From contig NZ_QTJY01000002.1 in NCBI RefSeq assembly GCF_003703975.1, positions 434,001 through 498,000 on the forward strand: a DNA stretch of 64,000 bases. The letters are read 5' to 3'. The notes under the pieces are model-generated. The model did no database searches. It was given only the letters and a program-made list of their open reading frames with translations, and was not told the origin of the DNA. The translations under genes were made by a program, and so were the position numbers. Shown here piece by piece: positions 23,853 through 32,191 of this stretch (position 1 is the stretch's first letter; every line of letters begins with the position of its first letter). The DNA is from Larkinella soli. Lineage in GTDB: Bacteria; Bacteroidota; Bacteroidia; Cytophagales; Spirosomataceae.

Positions 23853-24797
23853 TTATTTCACCGTGAACTCGCCCTGCCCGATTTTAAACCCTTCGGAATA
23901 CAGTTCGATGCTGTGCGTGCCCTCCTTGAAGGGCAGGCTCCCACGGCCGTAGATAAAGGAAACTTCCTGGCCGTCATTGGTATAAGTGATGGGTTGTTTG
24001 GCGGTATAGACCATCTCCTGCCCGTTGTAGATGAACTGCCCGGAACCGGTAGCCATGTCGGCAATGACCGCCCCGCTGGGGTCCAGAATCCGCATGAAAA
24101 TCTCTTTCTCGTTCTGCTCGGTCAGCGGGTTGGTCGACAGCCGGAAGGTTACCTTCACCTTATCAATGCGCTTCGCCCGGTATTTACCGCCCTCGCTCTC
24201 CTTCCCGCGCCGGTTGATGGCGGTCACGTTCAGGTTCTCGGCCTTCAGGGCCGCGGCAATGGTGACTTTCTCGGTCAGTTCGCGGTTCTTTTCGGAATAG
24301 GTGCTGACGGTATCGGCCAGCGCCTGTCGTTCGTTCTTGAGCGTCGTATTTTCTTCGGTCAGGGTCTGGTTCTGCGAGGTCAGCACGCTGTTTTCCTCCT
24401 TGAGCTGCGCAATCTCCCGGTCTTTGGCGCTGAGCAGACTGACATAGTTCCGGATTTTGGCTTCGTATTTTCGGGCGTCGAAGGCGGCTACGTTGCGCAG
24501 ATTTCGCTTGTCGGCCTCCAGTTGCTCCTTTACTTTCAGCAGGGAATCGACCCGCCCGCCCAGCGACTGGATTTCGGAAATTTTAGCGTCCAGCTGGGCG
24601 GAAATCGAGTCCAGCCGGACTTTGGTCGCCATCACCTCCTGGGTCTTATCGGCCAGAGCCGTCTGCTGGACGCGGTTGGTCTGACGTTCCTGGTAATAGA
24701 AGTAAAGAAGCAGCAGGTTCAGCGCAGCCAGAATCCCCAAAGCCACAAGCAGGTAATTCTTTCGGTTGTTCCTTCGGTCCTGATTATAAGACTCCAT
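23853..24797 (-). CDS. Membrane-anchored coiled-coil protein, unknown function
   Basis: 314 residues: short basic N-terminus, one membrane helix (YLLVALGILAALNLLLLYFYY, about 15-35), a long coiled coil (about 40-190, repeated Leu heptads and Gln/Glu/Lys), then a C-terminal beta-rich domain (about 200-314, KRIDKVKVTFRLSTNPLTEQNEKEIFMRILDP... ending in GQGEFTVK). The C-terminal domain looks like an immunoglobulin-type fold. Topology would place coil and domain in the periplasm. Seen widely in Cytophagales as a hypothetical protein. Monocistronic, with its own terminator. Confidence 0.75.
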   Translation of the reverse strand: MESYNQDRRNNRKNYLLVALGILAALNLLLLYFYYQERQTNRVQQTALADKTQEVMATKVRLDSISAQLDAKISEIQSLGGRVDSLLKVKEQLEADKRNLRNVAAFDARKYEAKIRNYVSLLSAKDREIAQLKEENSVLTSQNQTLTEENTTLKNERQALADTVSTYSEKNRELTEKVTIAAALKAENLNVTAINRRGKESEGGKYRAKRIDKVKVTFRLSTNPLTEQNEKEIFMRILDPSGAVIADMATGSGQFIYNGQEMVYTAKQPITYTNDGQEVSFIYGRGSLPFKEGTHSIELYSEGFKIGQGEFTVK

Positions 24798-24900
24798 GGG
24801 TGGTGAGACAGTGGTTTATTATCGTTATTTGCCGTAAAGTAATAGTTTCCGTTCCGTTTTTCAATCGGTTCCAGTTTAATCTTGGAATATTTCAGAGAGC

Positions 24901-25563
24901 ATGACCATTGCCGCCAGCATCCGCCAGATCGAATCCCGGCTTCAGGGCCGGGCCAAACTGATCGCCGTCACGAAAACCAAACCGGTCGACCTCCTGAAGC
25001 AGGCGTACGACGCCGGCTGCCGCCGTTTCGGGGAAAACAAGGTGCAGGAAATGACGGAAAAACAGCCGCAGCTTCCGGCCGACCTCGAATGGCACCTGAT
25101 CGGCCACCTACAGACCAACAAGGTAAAACAAATCGCTTCCTTCGTCACCCTGATCCATTCGGTCGACAGCCTGCGCCTGTTGCAGGAAATCAATAAACAG
25201 GCCGCCAAAGCCGGACGCGTCATCGACTGCCTCCTGCAGATTCACATTGCGCAGGAAGAAACCAAATTCGGGCTCGACGCCACGGAAGCGGAATCACTGC
25301 TGAACGGCCCGGAACTGGAAGCCCTGGCGAACGTCCGGATCGTGGGCCTGATGGGCATGGCAACCAATACCGACGACGAGCCGCAGATCCGCAGGGAATT
25401 CAGAGGGCTGAAACAGCTTTTCGACCACCTGAGCGGTATTCGAAAACCGAATGTGCAGTTTTCGGAGCTTTCCATGGGAATGAGCGGAGATTATTTGTTG
25501 GCCGTCGAAGAAGGAAGTACGATGGTTCGCGTCGGAAGTGCGATATTTGGAGCGAGAAACTAA
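24901..25563 (+). CDS. YggS/PROSC-family PLP homeostasis protein
   Basis: 220 residues, full length. PLP Lys in LIAVTKTKPVD, FGENKVQEM, EWHLIGHLQTNK, IHSVDS, LLQIHIAQEETKFG and SELSMGMSGDYLLAVEEGSTMVRVGSAIFG are the family signatures of this alanine-racemase-like barrel. It binds PLP and balances vitamin B6 and amino acid pools rather than catalysing a known reaction. First gene of a plus-strand series with 2-3 bp gaps. Confidence 0.96.
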   Translation: MTIAASIRQIESRLQGRAKLIAVTKTKPVDLLKQAYDAGCRRFGENKVQEMTEKQPQLPADLEWHLIGHLQTNKVKQIASFVTLIHSVDSLRLLQEINKQAAKAGRVIDCLLQIHIAQEETKFGLDATEAESLLNGPELEALANVRIVGLMGMATNTDDEPQIRREFRGLKQLFDHLSGIRKPNVQFSELSMGMSGDYLLAVEEGSTMVRVGSAIFGARN

Positions 25564-25566
25564 GCT

Positions 25567-25953
25567 ATGTATAAATTCTTCATTCAGGCCGGGGCCGTGC
25601 TGGGCTTTCTGGGGGTGGCCCTGGGGGCCTTCGGCGCCCACGCCCTGCGGGCTTCGCTCGAAGCCGCCGGCCGTTTTGATACGTTTGAAACGGCCGTGAA
25701 ATACCAGTTCTACCACGCGCTGGCGCTGGTGCTGATCGGCGTGCTGCTGCAGGCGCCGGCCACTCCGGCAGACGGCGCCCGGTTTTACTCCTGGGCCGGC
25801 TATGCGTATCTTTTCGGGGTCATCATCTTCAGCGGATCGCTCTACGCCATTTGTTTTACGGGAATTACCAAATTCGGTGCCGTGGCCCCCATCGGCGGCC
25901 TGCTGATGCTGGCCGGCTGGGCCCTGCTGCTAATCGGCTGTCTGAAAAGCTAA
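25567..25953 (+). CDS. DUF423 family membrane protein
   Basis: 128 residues with four hydrophobic helices and the family motif GALGAFGAHAL-like sequence (LGVALGAFGAHALRASL), then YQFYHALALVLIGVLL and ITKFGAVAPIGGLLMLAGWALL. An integral membrane protein of unknown role found across bacteria (YgdD in E. coli). It starts 3 bp after the yggS-like gene and ends 2 bp before the cytochrome gene. Confidence 0.92.
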   Translation: MYKFFIQAGAVLGFLGVALGAFGAHALRASLEAAGRFDTFETAVKYQFYHALALVLIGVLLQAPATPADGARFYSWAGYAYLFGVIIFSGSLYAICFTGITKFGAVAPIGGLLMLAGWALLLIGCLKS

Positions 25954-25955
25954 GG

Positions 25956-26375
25956 ATGAGAACCATAAAAATCGCACTGTTCCTTTCCTCCCTCGCCGTC
26001 GGACTGCTCAGTCTGTCGGCGCTGAGGCCGTCCGAAACCGGGCCGGTGACCCACCCGGCGGGTCGGCGGGCATCCGTGGCCGATTCGGTCCGGCATGATC
26101 CCAATACCGGGCTGGTCGTCGATGAACGGCTGAATCTGGTCATCGCTCATTGCACGGCCTGCCATTCCAGCAAGCTGATCCTGCAAAACCGCTTCACCCG
26201 CGACGGCTGGAAACAGAAGATCCGCTGGATGCAGCAGACGCAGAAACTCTGGGATCTGGGCGAATCCGAACCGGCGGTGCTGGATTACCTGGTGACCCAC
26301 TACGGCCCGGAGAAGAAGACGTTCGACGGACGGCGGAAGCCCCTGTCTTCCGTGAAATGGTATCAATTACAGTAA
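25956..26375 (+). CDS. Small exported c-type monoheme cytochrome
   Basis: 139 residues from the ATG at 25956 (MRTIKIALFLSSLAVGLLSL); the signal or anchor helix covers residues 5-22. One heme-binding motif CTACH near residue 66, with a distal Met available in the RWMQQTQKLWDLGE region. It resembles the cytochrome subunit of sulfite-dehydrogenase-type systems, but no catalytic partner is adjacent. Probably a periplasmic electron carrier. The longer frame from 25851 overlaps DUF423 and is not used. Confidence 0.85.
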   Translation: MRTIKIALFLSSLAVGLLSLSALRPSETGPVTHPAGRRASVADSVRHDPNTGLVVDERLNLVIAHCTACHSSKLILQNRFTRDGWKQKIRWMQQTQKLWDLGESEPAVLDYLVTHYGPEKKTFDGRRKPLSSVKWYQLQ

Positions 26376-26405
26376 AATTCGGCGCACCGGTTCCTGCGGT
26401 AAACC

Positions 26406-27116
26406 ATGAAAAAGAACGCGTACCAATACCTGTTTGCGGAAGATGCGCTCTTCCAGGTTCCGGAACCTGAGCCGGTGCACCGGGCCGTCGTTGCCGAAAA
26501 GTCACCGGAACCCGTGCCGGTGCTGATTCCCGAACCGGAAGAAATTCAGGAACGGCCCGTTGCGGAATTACTCCCCGAGCCGGACCTGCCGGAGGAACCG
26601 GTGGAACTGGTGCTGCTTGACGACCCGGAGCCCGAACCGGTGGCCCTCATCACGGAGCCGGTCGAAATGCCGCCGGTCGGAACGGGTTCCAATGAACCGG
26701 TATCGGTCACCCCGGAACCGGCCGCCCCGCCGACCGTTAAAACACCGCCCACCGAGCCCAAACAGAAAGTGCTGATTCTGATCGACGAAGAACTCCAGCC
26801 CAGCGAGCAGATTTTCCTCGATAAGGTGCTGAAGGCGATCCATCTCAGCCTGGAGGAAGTCGACCTGATGAACCTGGCGGGTTCCGGTCTGATGGACTTC
26901 CATGCGGTGTTCGAAAATAAGTCCATCCATCATTTCATCTCGTTCGGGGTGCCGTTCAAAACCGTCCACCTCGATATCCACCTGAACCGTTACGAACCTC
27001 TGCGGCTGTTCGGTATTACCTTCCTGCTGGCCGACCCGCTTTCTGCCCTCGAAGCCGATCAGAAGCTGAAACGGAAGTTATGGCTGGTCCTGCAAAAGCT
27101 GTTTTTGAATCCGTAA
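26406..27116 (+). CDS. Pro/Glu-rich protein with a possible HolD-like C-terminal domain
   Basis: 236 residues in two parts. Residues 15-115 are a low-complexity linker of Pro-Glu-Pro repeats. Residues 118-236 form a compact alpha/beta domain: KVLILIDEELQPSEQIFLDK, VLKAIHLSLEEVDLMNL, then LRLFGITFLLADPLSALEAD and a final KLKRKLWLVLQKLF helix. The order and spacing recall E. coli DNA polymerase III psi (HolD): a strand before a loading helix, SPxxVxxL, then an LxxP-xLxxL segment and a Trp-containing helix. This is my own visual comparison, not a database result. An acidic linker before a HolD-like domain would fit a clamp-loader accessory. Confidence 0.55.
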   Translation: MKKNAYQYLFAEDALFQVPEPEPVHRAVVAEKSPEPVPVLIPEPEEIQERPVAELLPEPDLPEEPVELVLLDDPEPEPVALITEPVEMPPVGTGSNEPVSVTPEPAAPPTVKTPPTEPKQKVLILIDEELQPSEQIFLDKVLKAIHLSLEEVDLMNLAGSGLMDFHAVFENKSIHHFISFGVPFKTVHLDIHLNRYEPLRLFGITFLLADPLSALEADQKLKRKLWLVLQKLFLNP

Positions 27117-27185
27117 AACCCCGATTTTTTAGTACATTGCGCCGACCGCTTCATTCGTTTATTTTCTCATTTTTGTCGTTCTCCC

Positions 27186-28526
27186 ATGACGGAACCTCCA
27201 GAAGGCTCCCGGGCGACTGTTGCCCGGCCCGGCCTGCGTAAAGTGATCACCACCGCCCAACTCTGGTCGATTGCGGTGGGCATGGTGATTTCGGGTGAGT
27301 ATTTCGGCTGGAACTACGGCTGGGCGGCCGCGGGCACCATCGGTTTTCTGATTGCCACGCTGCTGGTTACGGTCCTGTATATCACCTTCATCTTCAGCTA
27401 TACCGAGCTGACCACCTCCATTCCGGATGCGGGCGGACCCTTCACCTATGCCTTCCGTGCTTTCGGGCCGACGGGGGCTTTCATCGCCGGGTTTGCCACC
27501 CTCATCGACTTTCTGATGGCTCCGCCGGCCATTGCAGCCGCGCTGGGGGCCTACGCCCATTTTCTCAACCCGGACCTCCCGGTGTTGTGGGTAGCAACGG
27601 CCTCATACTTCGTTTTCATCACCATCAACATTCTGGGAATCAAGGAGTCGGCCAACTTTTCGATGGTCATTACGGTGCTCTCGGTTCTGGAACTGATCGT
27701 CTTTATGGCTCTGGTTGCCCCCTCTTACCGGACGGCCAATTTCGTGGCTCATAACGAGTCGTTCGGTGTGGAGGGTATCTTTGCCGCTCTGCCCTTCGCC
27801 ATCTGGTTTTACCTCGCCATCGAAGGCGTCGCCATGGTGGCGGAGGAGGTGAAGGACCCGAAGAAGACCATCCCGCGCGGCTATCTGCTCAGCATCGGCA
27901 CCCTGGTGGTGCTGGCGGTCGGAACCATGCTGCTCACCGGCGGGGTGGGCGACTGGCGACTGCTCAGCGAAATCGACTATCCCCTGCCCGAAACGCTGGC
28001 GATGGTGCTGGGCCGCAACAGCCCCTGGTCGAAAATCTTCGCCAGCCTCGGCCTGTTCGGGCTGATTGCCTCCTTCCACTGCAACACCATCGGCTATTCC
28101 CGGCAAATCTATGCCCTGGCCCGCAGCGGCTACCTGCCGGAATTTCTGGCGGACGTCAACCGACGGTTTCAGACCCCGCACTGGGCGCTCATCGTCGGCG
28201 GTGGGGTCGGTTTCGTGGCCCTTTTCTCCGGAACGACCGGCGAAATCATCATTCTTTCCGCCCTCGGCGCCGTGGCGATGTACATCAGCAGCCTGCTGAG
28301 CCTGTTTGCCCTCCGCCGGAAGGAACCTGCCCTCGAACGGCCCTTCGTAGCGCCCGGGTACCCGTATGTTCCCCTGACCGCCCTGATCCTGTCGTTGGTC
28401 TGCCTGATCGCCATCGTGTATTACAATCCGTGGCTCAGCCTCATCTTTGCCGGTTTGCTGGCGGTCTGTCTGCTTCTTTTCCGGATCATCGGCGTGCGGC
28501 CGGTCGATTCGCCCGCGGCCGGATAG
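27186..28526 (+). CDS. APC-family amino acid/ethanolamine permease
   Basis: 446 residues with about twelve membrane helices. The N-terminal WSIAVGMVISGEYFGWNYGW, the LTTSIPDAGGPFTYAFRAFGPTGAF segment and IEGVAMVAEEVKDPKKTIPRGYL match the ethanolamine permease (Eat) subgroup of the APC superfamily. No ethanolamine ammonia-lyase genes lie nearby, so the substrate is tentative. It lies 69 bp downstream of the Pro/Glu-rich gene. Confidence 0.88.
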   Translation: MTEPPEGSRATVARPGLRKVITTAQLWSIAVGMVISGEYFGWNYGWAAAGTIGFLIATLLVTVLYITFIFSYTELTTSIPDAGGPFTYAFRAFGPTGAFIAGFATLIDFLMAPPAIAAALGAYAHFLNPDLPVLWVATASYFVFITINILGIKESANFSMVITVLSVLELIVFMALVAPSYRTANFVAHNESFGVEGIFAALPFAIWFYLAIEGVAMVAEEVKDPKKTIPRGYLLSIGTLVVLAVGTMLLTGGVGDWRLLSEIDYPLPETLAMVLGRNSPWSKIFASLGLFGLIASFHCNTIGYSRQIYALARSGYLPEFLADVNRRFQTPHWALIVGGGVGFVALFSGTTGEIIILSALGAVAMYISSLLSLFALRRKEPALERPFVAPGYPYVPLTALILSLVCLIAIVYYNPWLSLIFAGLLAVCLLLFRIIGVRPVDSPAAG

Positions 28527-28639
28527 GGAAAAACCACCCTGAACCGTCGAACCTTTCAAAAAGCGGGCTTGTTAAGCAATAATACCGCTACCCACCGAGT
28601 TTTTACCAGTACATTCTTTTGCAGGAATACCGTTCGGAT

Positions 28640-29719
28640 ATGACCTTTTTTGAACGACTGATTCACCGGCTCCGGCCCACACCCCGCCCTCCCGACCCGA
28701 CGACAGAGCCGGCCTCTTCGTTGCCGGATCCGGCATTGCCGGAAAGCCGGCCGGCATCCGAACGGTTTGAAGCGTTTGTGCCGGAAGTGGAAACGGCGGA
28801 ACCGCTGCCCGACTGGCTGGAGGATGAAAACCTGCTGCGGGATGAAGGCGTTCTTTTCGGCCTGTCGGAATCCCGGGCGGAAGAAAAGGTAGCGGTGATC
28901 CGGATGTATTTCCAGCGGCAGACCGCCCGGCTGGAGCAGGAGGTGGAGCATTACCGCGAGCGCATCGGCGAACTGAACCTGTTCATTGAACAGAAGGAAA
29001 ACCGAATCGTCGAGTTAGGCCGGAAAACGGAGGAACTGCAAAACCGCCGGCCGGAGGGCGAACACCAGCTGCCGCGCACCGTGGCCGGGCTGGTCCTTTC
29101 GGGGGCCATGTGCCTCGGAAATTATTTCCTGATCGAAGAAACCATGCGGCCGGTTTTTCAGGAAAGCCGCCTGATTTCCATCGGCGTTTTTCTCGCCGGA
29201 ATGTTCAGTCTGTACGGTCGGACTTCGATGTTCCACGATACCGGCTCGCGGGTGAACGTACGGCGGGTTCTGGAGGAAGCCGGCCTGCCGGTGGCGGCCT
29301 CGGTATTTATCTTTATTCAGGCTCTGCAGACCCAGCCCGTTTCCAGAGCGGTCGGTGTTTTCGTATTTACGCTCTTTCTGTTCCTGCTGGCCGGAAAGCT
29401 GCTCCTGGGCACGCTGACGCTCCTTCGGAACGATCTCCGGTTTCGCAGTCAGGAGAAAAAGCTTGAAAAAGAGCGGGAAATTAAAACAGAAGCCTGGGAA
29501 AAAGAGATGTATCAATTGACGGGCGAGATCGACGGCCTGCGGGTGCGGAAGTGGCAGGTACTGCCGCATCTGAACCGGGCCGAAGCGGAACTGCACCGGA
29601 TCATCGCCCGGCGGGAAATGCTGATCAGCATTTTCGAAAGTGAATTCAATCTGGCCCGCAGCCTGCGCGACCGGCTGAGCGACAGCCAGAAACGGTCGAT
29701 CCAGGACCGGGGCCTTTAA
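28640..29719 (+). CDS. Membrane protein with coiled coils, unknown function (first of a pair)
   Basis: 359 residues from the ATG at 28640. Proline-rich N-terminus (residues 13-45), an acidic section, a coiled coil (about 95-140), four membrane helices (about 148-250: TVAGLVLSGAMCLGNYF, LISIGVFLAGMFSLYG, VAASVFIFIQALQ, FVFTLFLFLLAGKLLLG), then a second coiled coil (about 265-350). No family recognised. The following gene has the same general design, so they may form one membrane complex. Confidence 0.7.
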   Translation: MTFFERLIHRLRPTPRPPDPTTEPASSLPDPALPESRPASERFEAFVPEVETAEPLPDWLEDENLLRDEGVLFGLSESRAEEKVAVIRMYFQRQTARLEQEVEHYRERIGELNLFIEQKENRIVELGRKTEELQNRRPEGEHQLPRTVAGLVLSGAMCLGNYFLIEETMRPVFQESRLISIGVFLAGMFSLYGRTSMFHDTGSRVNVRRVLEEAGLPVAASVFIFIQALQTQPVSRAVGVFVFTLFLFLLAGKLLLGTLTLLRNDLRFRSQEKKLEKEREIKTEAWEKEMYQLTGEIDGLRVRKWQVLPHLNRAEAELHRIIARREMLISIFESEFNLARSLRDRLSDSQKRSIQDRGL

Positions 29720-29779
29720 ACGATAAAACCTGAATCTATGCATCGAAGAGTTACTTCAACAAGTAAACTCAGATTGTAA

Positions 29780-31201
29780 ATGAACGAGCAACCGCAGCCA
29801 ACGAACAGCCAGGATTTCCAGCATGGTTACACCAGCGGAATCGAGGGCGTTGACCGCCAGACCTATGAAGGCTATCTGTCCAGCCAGACCAGCGACGAAT
29901 GGATCAGCGAACGGGTAGAGGATAAACGGCAGGAAATCCGGCAGATCGACCAGCAGCTGGCCGACAGCACGGCGCAACGGCGTTCGGCTTTCGACCGTCT
30001 TCAGGAACACAATATGCAGGCAACCCTGGCCGGCAAACAGGCCGAACAGCTGGAAGCCGATCTCCATACGATCGACCAGGAACGCGAAAGCCTGAAAGAA
30101 CGCCGGCGGAAGGCCAGCCCCGACTATTCGCTGTTTGCGGGTCTGCTCTTTCTGGCCGCCGGGATCTCCTTCGTGGTCGGTGACCTGATCATCTCGCACG
30201 AAATTGTGGCTTATGCTCTGAACATCCGTAACAACGTGGAAGCCTGGATGTTTGCGGTCGGTCTGGCCATGGTGTCCATCCTGCTGAAACCGGTATACGA
30301 CCGGCTGGTCGAGGAACCGTATCTGACCAAAGCCTCCCCCGAAGCCGTCCGGCGCTATGGCTGGTTCAAAACCGGGATGGCGGTGCTTTCGATTGTTACT
30401 CTGCTCATTCTGGGCTGGTTCCGCTACGAAGCCTACCGCACCGACAAGCTGAAGGAAGCGATCAACAAGAGCATCAAAAACATGCAGCTGAACGCGACGC
30501 CCCTGGATCCGGCCAATCCGAATCCGGTAGCCGATCAGCGCATTCTGCAGAAAATCGAACAGCAGCTGGCGCAGTCCGACGAACTGAACCTGCAACTGGT
30601 CAATAGCCCCTGGGCGTTGCTGTCCTTCGTGATGAGCGGGATTCTGTTTGCCCTGGCCGGGGCGGTTTGTCTGGGCATTTCGCTCCCCGTGCTGCAAAGT
30701 TTCTGGTTCCGCTGGCTTCAGGTCGATCCGAAGCTGTGGCGGCTGCGCCGTCGCCGGAAACGGGCGGATAAGCAGCTGCGGGCGGTTCAGCAGGAACTGG
30801 CAAAGCAGCTGACCCAGAAAAGCATCCTCGAAAACGAACTGGAGGTGTATCCCAACCCCGAAGAACTGCGCCGTCGGAAAGATACGCTGAATGCGGACAT
30901 CGACCGGCTGCTGGAAGACGCCAAGCTGGCCCGCACCGACAGCCGGATCGCTTCGTTCAACGACGGGTACGAGAAAGGGCAGGCGGCCCGGCAGGCCATG
31001 ACCGAAGAGGAATACAACCAGTTCCGGAACGGCTATTTCACGACTTCGAACCTCGCCACCAAAGCCCGCTCCTCTGCCGACCGGGCCAACCCCGAGAAGC
31101 CGAACACGAACGGCAACCGCCCGAAACCCAACGGACTCCGGCCCCACCAGGCCGTCCGAAAATACCTCTCCGACGGCTTCGAGCGCGACGAAGACCTCTG
31201 A
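29780..31201 (+). CDS. Membrane protein with coiled coils, unknown function (second of a pair)
   Basis: 473 residues. N-terminal HGYTSGIEGVDRQTYEGYL motif, coiled coil (about 45-110), membrane helices near 120-140, 155-172, 197-213 and 275-297, a basic stretch (LRRRRKRADKQ) and a second coiled coil (about 320-385). Close to the C-terminus FNDGYEKGQAARQAMTEEEYNQFRNGYF echoes the N-terminal HGYTSG...YEGYLS pattern, an internal repeat of a DGY/NGY motif. Unknown function; probably works with the protein encoded 60 bp upstream. Ends at a perfect bidirectional terminator. Confidence 0.7.
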   Translation: MNEQPQPTNSQDFQHGYTSGIEGVDRQTYEGYLSSQTSDEWISERVEDKRQEIRQIDQQLADSTAQRRSAFDRLQEHNMQATLAGKQAEQLEADLHTIDQERESLKERRRKASPDYSLFAGLLFLAAGISFVVGDLIISHEIVAYALNIRNNVEAWMFAVGLAMVSILLKPVYDRLVEEPYLTKASPEAVRRYGWFKTGMAVLSIVTLLILGWFRYEAYRTDKLKEAINKSIKNMQLNATPLDPANPNPVADQRILQKIEQQLAQSDELNLQLVNSPWALLSFVMSGILFALAGAVCLGISLPVLQSFWFRWLQVDPKLWRLRRRRKRADKQLRAVQQELAKQLTQKSILENELEVYPNPEELRRRKDTLNADIDRLLEDAKLARTDSRIASFNDGYEKGQAARQAMTEEEYNQFRNGYFTTSNLATKARSSADRANPEKPNTNGNRPKPNGLRPHQAVRKYLSDGFERDEDL

Positions 31202-31242
31202 AAAGCGAAGGCCCCGATCAGTGATCGGGGCCTTCGCTCTTT
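31201..31242. terminator. Bidirectional intrinsic terminator
   Basis: Perfect 16-bp stem GCGAAGGCCCCGATCA (31205-31220) with TGATCGGGGCCTTCGC (31222-31237), AAAA on the left and CTCTTTT on the right. Separates convergent genes. Confidence 0.95.
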
Positions 31243-31255
31243 TGAGGAAAACCGG

Positions 31256-32029
31256 TTACTGAATCGGAGAATAATCCGTGGCTTTCATATAGACGGATTC
31301 CACTTTCGTCGTCAGCGGGCCGTTCTTTTCCGAGTCGGCTTTGGCTTTGACCCAGTTGGGGTCCTTGCGGAACTCATCGAAGTGTTTTTTGCCCTCTGCT
31401 TCGCTGGGATGGGCCAGAATATAAACCAGCTTCGACTGGCCGGACTCATCGGGCTGGGTCGTCAGCCAGTAACCCACATTGGTCATGCCGTGTTTGGTGA
31501 ACAGATCGAGCGTATGGTTACGGAAACGGGCCACCAGGTCGTTCAGCTTTCCGGGTGCAGGCGAATACGTCCGGAGTTCGAACACGCGGCCGGACTTTCT
31601 GGAAGCCTCGATTTTCGGGGAAATGTCGGCTTCGGTCATAAAGATCTGGTCGACTTTGGCTACGATCTTTCCGTTGGCTTCGGTCTTAGCCACGACTTCC
31701 TTCCAGGCCGGATCGCTGCCGAACGCCTTCCAGGAGGCATCCCGGGCTTCGCGGCTGGGATAAGACAGGATGTAAATCAATTCCTTGCGGGTCGTGTCGG
31801 TCGGTATCCAGTAACCGATGTTGGTCATTCCATGCTTCTCAAAAATTTTAGTGGTATACTGCCGGAACCGGTCGACGATCGCGTCGAAGTTGCCGGGGGT
31901 CGGGTGATAAATCCGGACTTCATAAAGCCGCGACGGATCGGCCTTCGGGGCCGGTTTTCCGCCCGGATCGGCCTGTGAGGAACCCAGCACGGAGACAAGA
32001 AGGGTAAGGGCCAGAAGAGTACGCTTCAT
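31256..32029 (-). CDS. Exported tandem NIPSNAP-domain protein
   Basis: 257 residues: signal peptide (MKRTLLALTLLVSVLGSSQA), then two similar alpha+beta-barrel (ferredoxin-like) NIPSNAP domains. The repeats align clearly: YEVRIYHPTPGNFDAIVDRF with FELRTYSPAPGKLNDLVARF, and KHGMTNIGYW with KHGMTNVGYW. NIPSNAP proteins have no settled bacterial function; export to the periplasm is unusual compared with the cytoplasmic or mitochondrial members. A perfect -7 box TAATTTTG lies on the minus strand at 32055-32062. Confidence 0.85.
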   Translation of the reverse strand: MKRTLLALTLLVSVLGSSQADPGGKPAPKADPSRLYEVRIYHPTPGNFDAIVDRFRQYTTKIFEKHGMTNIGYWIPTDTTRKELIYILSYPSREARDASWKAFGSDPAWKEVVAKTEANGKIVAKVDQIFMTEADISPKIEASRKSGRVFELRTYSPAPGKLNDLVARFRNHTLDLFTKHGMTNVGYWLTTQPDESGQSKLVYILAHPSEAEGKKHFDEFRKDPNWVKAKADSEKNGPLTTKVESVYMKATDYSPIQ

Positions 32030-32054
32030 TCGGGTAAAGGATTTAGTTAAGTCA

Positions 32055-32062
32055 CAAAATTA
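32055..32062 (-). promoter_or_regulatory. -7 box of the NIPSNAP gene
   Basis: TAATTTTG on the minus strand, about 26 bp upstream of the ATG at 32029. No convincing TTG at the -33 distance. Confidence 0.5.
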
Positions 32063-32191
32063 ACGACAGATTCCTCAGAAGCCTACAGATTCGGAAGGAT
32101 TTGATCGTATTACTTTTTATTTCGGTAACTGCTTTCCTCTCCAATTAAAAATTATATTTACGAATTATTCGCCGTATATAATTTTGATTTT

